A stretch of DNA of 64,000 nt from positions 249,924-313,923 of the forward strand of contig UESW01005041.1 in assembly GCA_900491605.1 (NCBI GenBank). Direction: 5' to 3'. This stretch comes from Calamus simplicifolius (taxonomy: Eukaryota; Streptophyta; Magnoliopsida; Arecales; Arecaceae). Positions 57,775 to 64,000 of the stretch are shown here, one piece after another. How positions within the stretch are numbered: position 1 is the first letter of the stretch; every line of letters starts with the position of its first letter. A model generated the notes under the pieces. It saw only the letters and a list, made by a program, of their open reading frames with translations, was not told the DNA's origin and ran no database searches. The position numbers and the translations under genes were made by a program.

Positions 57775-60720
57775 GTGTCCTCGATTCATTCCTTCGTAGG
57801 TTTTCGTCGTTCGGGTGTCGCCGCGCTAAAATCTTCGGTGTCTGTTTGCGAGTACTGGGATGTCGTAGGTTTCCGCCGTTCGAGTGTCGCCGCGCAAGAG
57901 CTAGGGAGTCGTTAGCCAAGAGCTGGGGTGTCGTCGCGCTAAAATCTTCGGTGTCTGTTCACGAGTACTGGGATGTCGTAGGTTTCCACCGTTCGGGTGT
58001 CGCCGCGCAAGAGCTAGGGAGTCATTAGTTAAGAGCTGGGGTGTCGTCGTGCTAAAATCTTCAGTGTCTGTTCGCGAGTACTGGGATGTCGTAGGTTTTC
58101 GCCGTTCGGGTGTCGCCGCGCAAAGCTAGGGAGTCATTAGCCAAGAGCTGGGGTGTCGTCGCGCTAAAATCTTCGGTGTCCGCTCGCGAGTACTGGGATG
58201 TCATAGGTTTTCGCCGTTCGGGTGTCGCTGCGCAAGAGCTAGGGAGTCGTTAGCCAAGAGCTGGGGTGTCATCGCGCTAAAATCTTTGGTGTCCGCTCGC
58301 GAGTACTGGGATGTCATATGTTTTCACCGTTCGGGTGTCACCGTGCAAAAGCTAGGGAGTCGTTAGCCAAGAGCTGGGGTGTCATCGCGCTAAAATCTTT
58401 GATCTCCACTCGTGAGTACTGGGATGTCGTAGGTTTCCACCGTTCGGGTGTCGCCGCGTAAGAGCTAGGGAAGTTAGCCAAGAGCTGGGGTATCGTCGCG
58501 CTAAAATCTTTGATGTCCGCTCATGAGTACTGGGATGTCGTAGGTTTCCGCCTTTCGGGTGTTGCCGTGCAAGATCTAGGGAGTCGTTAGCCAAGAGCTG
58601 GGGTGTCGTCGCGCTAAAATCTTCGATGTCCGCTCACGAGTACTGGGATGTCGTAGGTTTCCGCCTTTCGGGTGTCGCCGTGCAAGAGCTAGGGAGTCGT
58701 TAGCCAAGAGCTGGGGTGTCGTCGCGCTAAACTATTCGATGTCTGCACGCGAGTACTGAAATGTCGTAGGTTTCCGCAGTTCGGGTGTCGCCGCGCAAGA
58801 GCTAGGGAGTCGTTAGCCAAGAGCTGGGGTGTCGTCGCGCTAAAATCTTCGGTGTCCGCTCGCGAGTACTGGGATGTCGTAGGTTTTCGCCGTTCGGGTG
58901 TCGCCGCGCAAGAGCTAGGGAGTCGTTAGCCAAGAGCTAGGGTGTCGTCGCACTAAAATCTTCGGTGTCCGCTCGCGAGTACTGGGATGTCGTAGGTTTT
59001 CGCCGTTCGGGTGTCACCACGCAAGAGCTAGGGAGTCGTTAGCCAAGAGCTGGGGTGTCGTCGCACTAAAATCTTCCGTGTCCGCTCGCGAGTACTGGGA
59101 TGTCGTAGGTTTTCACTGTTCGAGTATCGCCGCACAAGAGCTAGGGAGTCATTAGCCAAGAGCTGGGGTGTCATCGCGCTAAAATCTTCGATGTCCGCTC
59201 GCGAGTACTGGGATGTCGTAGGTTTCCGCCTTTCGGGTGTCGCCGCGCAAGAGCTAGGGAGTGTTAGCCAAGAGCTGGGGTGTCGTCGCGCTAAAATCTT
59301 CGATGTCCGCTCGCGAGTACTGGGATGTCGTAGGTTTTCGCCTTTCGGGTGTCGTCGCGCAAGAGTTAGGGAGTCGTTAGCCAAGTGTTGGGCTGTCGTC
59401 GCGCTAAAATCTTCGATGTCCGCTCGCGAGTACTGGGATGTCATAGGTTTCTGCCGTTCGGGTGTCGCCGCGCAAGACCTAGGGAGTCGTTAGCCAAGAG
59501 CTGGGGTGTCGTTGCGCTAAAATCTTCGGTGTCCGCTCATGAGTACTAGGATGTCGTAGGTTTTCGCCGTTCGGGTGTCACCGCGCAAGAGCTAGGGAGT
59601 CGTTAACCAAGAGCTGGGGTGTTGTCGTGCTAAAATCTTCGATGTCCGCTCGCAAGTACCGGGATGTCATAGGTTTCCGCCGTTCGGGTGTCGCGCGCAA
59701 GAGCTAGGGAGTCGTTAGCCAAGAGTTGGGGTGTCGTCGCACTAAAATCTTCGGTGTCCGCTCACGAGTACTGGGATGTCGTAGGTTTTCGCCGTTCGGG
59801 TGTCGCCGCGCAAGAGCTAGGGAGTTGTTAGCCAAGAGCTGGGGTGTCGTCGCGCTAAAATCTTCGATATCCACTCGCGAGTACTGGGATGTCGTAGGTT
59901 TCCGCCGTTCGGATGTCGCCGCGCAAGAGCTATGGAGTCGTTAGCCAAGTGCTGGGGTGTCGTCGCGCTAAAATCTTCGGTGTCCGCTCGCGAGTACTGG
60001 GATGTCATAGGTTTTTGCCGTTCGGGTGTCTCCGTGCAAGAGCTAGGGAGTCGTTAGCCAAGAGCTGGGGTATCGTCGCGCTAAAATCTTCGGTGTCCGC
60101 TCACGAGTACTGGGATGTCGTAGGTTTTCGCCGTTCGGGTGTCGCCGCGCAAGAGCTAGGGAGTCGTTAGCCAAGAGCTGGGGTGTCGTCGCGCTAAAAT
60201 CTTCGATGTCCGCTCGCGAGTACTGGGATGTCGTAGGTTTCCGCCTTTCGGGTGTCGCCGCGCAAGAGCTAGGGAGTCGTTAGCCAAGAGCTGGGGTGTC
60301 GTTGCGCTAAAATCTTTGATGTCCACTCGCGAGTACTGGGATGTCGTAGGTTTCCGCCATTCGGGTGTCGCCGCGCAAGAGCTAGGGAGTCGTTAGCCAA
60401 GAGCTGGGGTGTCGTCGCGCTAAAATCTTCGGTGTCCGCTCGCGAGTACTGGGATGTCGTAGGTTTCCGCCGTTCGGGTGTCGCCGCACAAGAGTTAGGG
60501 AGTCGTTAGCCAAAAGATGGGGTATCGTCGTGCTAAAATCTTCGGTGTCCGCTCGCGAGTACTGGGATGTCGTAGGTTTCCACCTTTCGGGTGTCACCGC
60601 GCAAGAGCTATGGAGTCGTTAGCCAAGAGCTGGGGTGTCGTCGCGCTAAAATCTTCGATGTCCGCTCGTGAGTACTGGAATGTCGTAGGTTTCCACCATT
60701 CGGGTGTCGTCGCGCTAAAA
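57775..60720. repeat. Minisatellite array 2, about 113 bp unit, about 26 copies, CGACACCC on minus strand
   Basis: GTTAGCCAAGAGCTGGGGTG, with TCGTCGCGCTAAAATCTTCG after it, recurs about every 113 bases. Each unit has GGGTGTCG twice plus GATGTCGT and GGTGTCCG variants. Units are very similar, so expansion is recent. The array separates the convergent Ulp1 and transposase genes. Its shared motif is in the opposite orientation to that of array 1. Confidence 0.93.
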
Positions 60721-60809
60721 GCATTCATTTTACTGAAATAGACACCATATTTTGAAAGCACTTCATTTGCGACAAGACACCCTAGTTCAAAAGTTACGAC
60801 ACCCGTGTT

Positions 60810-63064
60810 TTATATATGCTCCTGTGTAAGTTGACTCAATACATAAGCATCAAATTCGTCCATCAAAGCTTCGGAAGGCGGTACACTTCTCTCCAGGTCC
60901 TCTTCGGTATTAATTGACTGCAAACAAGTCTGCCTGATGCTTGAAGCAGCTCTTTCCTTGACCTGATTTTTTCTTGATCTTTTTGACTTCATCTCGACTC
61001 CACTCTTTAATCTGTTCTCTCTCGGGCGACCTTTCGTCCTAATTTATTCAGGATCTTGAATTACAAGCTCTGTACATGGTTGAGCTGCGCAGTTGGCATC
61101 AACAACAATTTTGAATATAGGTGTTAGACCATCCATCACTACATTAAATGCATCTTTAGACATGGAGGCTATCTCTGCGAGCTTCATCATCCGATGACTC
61201 AGCAAACTATATCTACAATAATAAACATAATATTAACGAAAACAAATATTAAGACATTTAATTAAAAATTTGTCACTGCGTACCATGATTTTTGTGTGCT
61301 TTTATCATAACCTTCAGTATTGCAGTTGAATTCGTCGAATTGGTATTTCATGTCCTTGCACCATCTCTTCAAGAAGTATTTATCTGGTAAATGAAATACG
61401 TCACTTTGATGAAGAACCAACAAGGCATGCCTACACATGTACCCCTTGAACTGAAAGGATCGGCACTGGCATTGGACATCCTCAATATTTCTATCGTATG
61501 ACACGATATAATCTTCGATCTTCTTGCCGGTTCCATCAACTTCAATCCTTTCATACGACTTAACGGAATATACACAACAGTTACCAGCTTCCTTGATCAA
61601 TTTTGTATTTGATGCAGCCATTTCAAGGATCTCATTCTGAAATTTTTTAAAATGCGCCTTGTATACCTTCCTGCAGCTTGTCTCTCAAAAGGTGATGATG
61701 TCTTTAGGAAAGCAATCGTTTGTAACGTCCTATTATCTTCCTCATTTTCGGCCTCGTATCTTTTTTCCAAGGCATCTTCGTACTTACTTATGAACTCCGT
61801 TAGTGTTGTCTTCGAATTTATAAACCCATCGAAGAAGTGATTAATGCCCTCGCTCCTTTGTGAAGATGACATCCCTGTTCAAAATTTTGTTAACATAAAA
61901 AAAAGCGTTTAATGCGAACATGAACCAAAGACAATGACATACAAACCTGCGAAGAATGTATCCTTTAGGTAAACTGGGACCCATTTATCCCGACATTCGT
62001 AAAGGACATTGAACCAATCTATAGACTTGCATTCTTTATATTTCTCCATAACATGTGCCCACCTTTCCTCGAATGACTGTATGGTCAATGAATCATATAT
62101 CGCCTCATCGAAATCAACCATAAACTTGGGATTTACCGTGCAAATATGGCCAATCTTTTCAGGTATCTTCTCAATATATACCAAAGACAAAATCGATGTC
62201 GTGTGTTAGGAAAAACTTCTTTGACAGTAGCCTCGATTGCCTTGTCTTGGTCAGTTATTATGGCAATAGGTGCTTGACCACCATTTGCATCCAGCCATGC
62301 CTGAAAAACCCATTTATATGTCTCAGTACTCTCATCAGACAACAATGCGCATCCAAGCAAGGTGGACTATCCATGATGGTTGACCCCGACGAATGGACAA
62401 AAAGGCATTTGATATCTGTTTGTTAAGTATGTTGAGTCAAAGCTTAGAACATCACCGAAGTATGTGCATGCCAATCTTGACCTTGGATGAATCCAGAAGA
62501 CAGACCTCAGATGACCATTATCATTGAGGTCTAAGGTATAGAAGAAATTGGGATTTCTGAGTTGCATTTCGGCGAAATGAATTACCATCGACTGAGCATC
62601 TCCTTCTTTCAGCTTAGACTGACGTTCGCGACAAATGAAGTTACGAGCATCCTTCTCGGTGAAATCCAATTGTCTTCTGCCCCTTTTCTCCTTGCTATGG
62701 CAGAGTATATCTGAGTCATCGGAACATTCACGGTATGTAAATTGCTGATCTCTGCCTTTCTGATGTGCTGATCCTCCTATGTGACCGTAGATAACCAGTT
62801 GATGTTATGGACATCCCATGGTTATGTTCTAGAGAAACCTCATCCAATATCCACTTACCACTTGTAGCATTCAGTCTTGCTTTTATGGATGCCATACAAT
62901 CAACTTTCCCAGTATCCCTATGATTCATACTCTTCTCTGTTTTTCTAGATTTTCCTTGCCTCCAACACGCCAGGTGCTTGAAGCATAGTTATTTTTTGTT
63001 GTTGGCCCTGCTACACACTGTTATGATTCCAAAACCAACTCGTCTCGCGTATCCATTGTAGAAC
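60810..63064 (-). pseudogene. FAR1/FHY3-type Mutator-like transposase, N-terminus cut by an LTR insertion
   Basis: Minus-strand exons are 61948-63064 (boundary at 61947), 61284-61874 and 60810-61212, with introns 61875-61946 and 61213-61283. In order: FAR1 DNA-binding domain (FYNGYARRVGFG, GKVDCMASIKARLN, LDEVSLEHNHG), MULE core (FGDVLSFDSTYLTNRYQM, FCPFVGVNHHG, ITDQDKAIEATVKEVFPN), KWVPVYLKDTFFAG, SSSQRSEGINHFFDGFINSK, then a SWIM zinc finger (CQCRSFQFKGYMCRHALL) and a basic tail (RTKGRPRENRLKSG). Defects include TAG at 62367-62369 where CAG Gln is usual, frameshifts near 62165, 61645 and 62800, a stop after RANNKK, and an LTR at 63065 splitting the FAR1 domain. It is inactive as sequenced. 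Confidence 0.9.
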
Positions 63065-64000
63065 TGTTGGGGAGCGCGGAATACCCCCAAGATCACGGCT
63101 ATAGCGTATATGAGTAATGCAAAAATCTTTTACCGTTCTAATCTATGAGTATAAGATTATACCTTCAGACTTAAACACTGGAACACTTGATTTGATTGCT
63201 CGACCTCAACCTTTTGGCCTTCCGCCGTATTCCCAAAATACCTGCTTCTCTCACAAGATGGTGGGATCTCTCTCGGCCGACCTAGGGTTTCTTGCTTTTC
63301 TTTTTTCTTAAAAGCGTTAACCCTAGCAACCAATTGAGAGGGTATTTATAGGGCTACAACAGGGACCTAATAGGCAAATATGAAAAGGACTTCCCACGTA
63401 ATTAAATCTCCTAATCCTATCCCGGGTTAGGATTTAATTACGTAAATTATAATTCATTCCACTAAAGAATTATATTGTACTCCTAATCATATTCGAATTT
63501 ATATTTTCGAGCCTTAATATTAAATACTTATTATCTCCCCACGTTAAGATTACAGATATCCACCAATTAAATTTAAATACTGACATTATAATTTAATTGG
63601 CTGTTTTTATCCTTGAGACTTATCCACTTAACTTATTTGACGTATCGGATTCAAAATCCACTTGCAAGATTTGATACGATCAAAACTTATAAGCTTTCAA
63701 GGGGATATCATCAGTCCAAATTAACCGGACGTGGATTCCTTCAACTATTAATATTCACCATATACATAATGTTATTGCCCAACCCACTGAGTTTATTGAC
63801 TCATATAGAATCTCACTCTATGTGTAATCAAAGCAATAAACACTACATACACGTGTCTAGAAATAGAATTCAGATTAAGAGCATAAGTAATCATAATATT
63901 CATGAGTTCTAAATTATTTTATAAAGTCAGTAAAATAATCAACTCAACTGGGTCCTGTTCAAAATACACACAAAGTGTACTAGCACAAATAGTTAGAATA
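63065..64000 (-). repeat. LTR of another retrotransposon inserted in the transposase gene
   Basis: TGTTGGGGAGCGCGGAATACC begins exactly where the FAR1 coding sequence stops. A canonical TATA box on the minus strand (63340-63353) indicates minus orientation, making 63065 the outer end of the 3' LTR. The LTR continues past the window edge, so its length and superfamily are not set; the AT-rich U3 looks copia-like. Confidence 0.72.
63340..63353 (-). promoter_or_regulatory. TATA box in the right-edge LTR
   Basis: CCCTATAAATACCC on the minus strand is about 275 bp from the LTR end, a normal R-U5 distance. Confidence 0.75.

Noticed and set aside
57741..60741. Open frames with repeated VGFRRSGVAAQELGS text, and the regular array as a possible CRISPR
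   Set aside because: These are frames through the 113-bp satellite. Units are contiguous with no unique spacers, and the DNA is plant nuclear, so CRISPR is excluded.

Overview
The window is intergenic, transposon-packed nuclear DNA of a flowering plant. It holds Ty3/gypsy elements of the Tat type (two RNase H domains), Ty1/copia elements, plant L1 LINEs, a Mutator-like element with a FAR1/FHY3-type transposase and a Ulp1 protease gene, MITE-like copies, GT-AG introns and AT-rich spacers. A monocot is only my impression. I see no tRNA, rRNA or organellar sequence. One ordinary host gene is likely: a five-exon, about 204-residue coiled-coil protein on the minus strand at 16835-18913.

Layout. 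1-9528: Tat element A, minus strand, entering from the left edge (3' spacer with hairpin arrays and an antisense unit, then IN, aRNH, RNase H/RT, damaged PR, gag, PBS, 5' LTR). 9529-11870: AT-rich minisatellite containing three tandem copies of a MITE-like element. 12240-13085: 3' end of a decayed copia element. 14015-15613: third Tat fragment (C), abutting a copia RT relic at 15614. 16835-18913: host gene. 19166-19774: 5'-truncated LINE with a 13-bp target duplication, about 250 bp upstream of the host start codon. 20223 to the assembly gap (35431-35946): Tat element B, plus strand. Its roughly 7.4-kb region between pol and the 3' LTR carries three antisense units: a spliced gene, a small coiled-coil ORF and a non-coding-looking unit. 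35947-49280: L1 LINE, minus strand, split by a copia element (38612-47268) with a 5-bp target duplication. 49281-51800: AT-rich spacer. 52070-63064: Mutator-like region with two minisatellite arrays sharing CGACACCC in opposite orientations, a spliced Ulp1-protease gene and a spliced FAR1-type transposase. 63065-64000: LTR of another element that interrupts the FAR1 domain.

Every mobile element examined is broken as sequenced. The damage includes in-frame stops of the C-to-T type, frameshifts, changed integrase catalytic residues and a protease active-site deletion. The most unusual content is (1) the antisense compartment of Tat element B, partly conserved in element A, (2) the CTCGG/CCGAG hairpin motif recurring in LTRs and internal arrays of all three Tat elements, and (3) the Ulp1-bearing Mutator-like region bracketed by inverted motif arrays.
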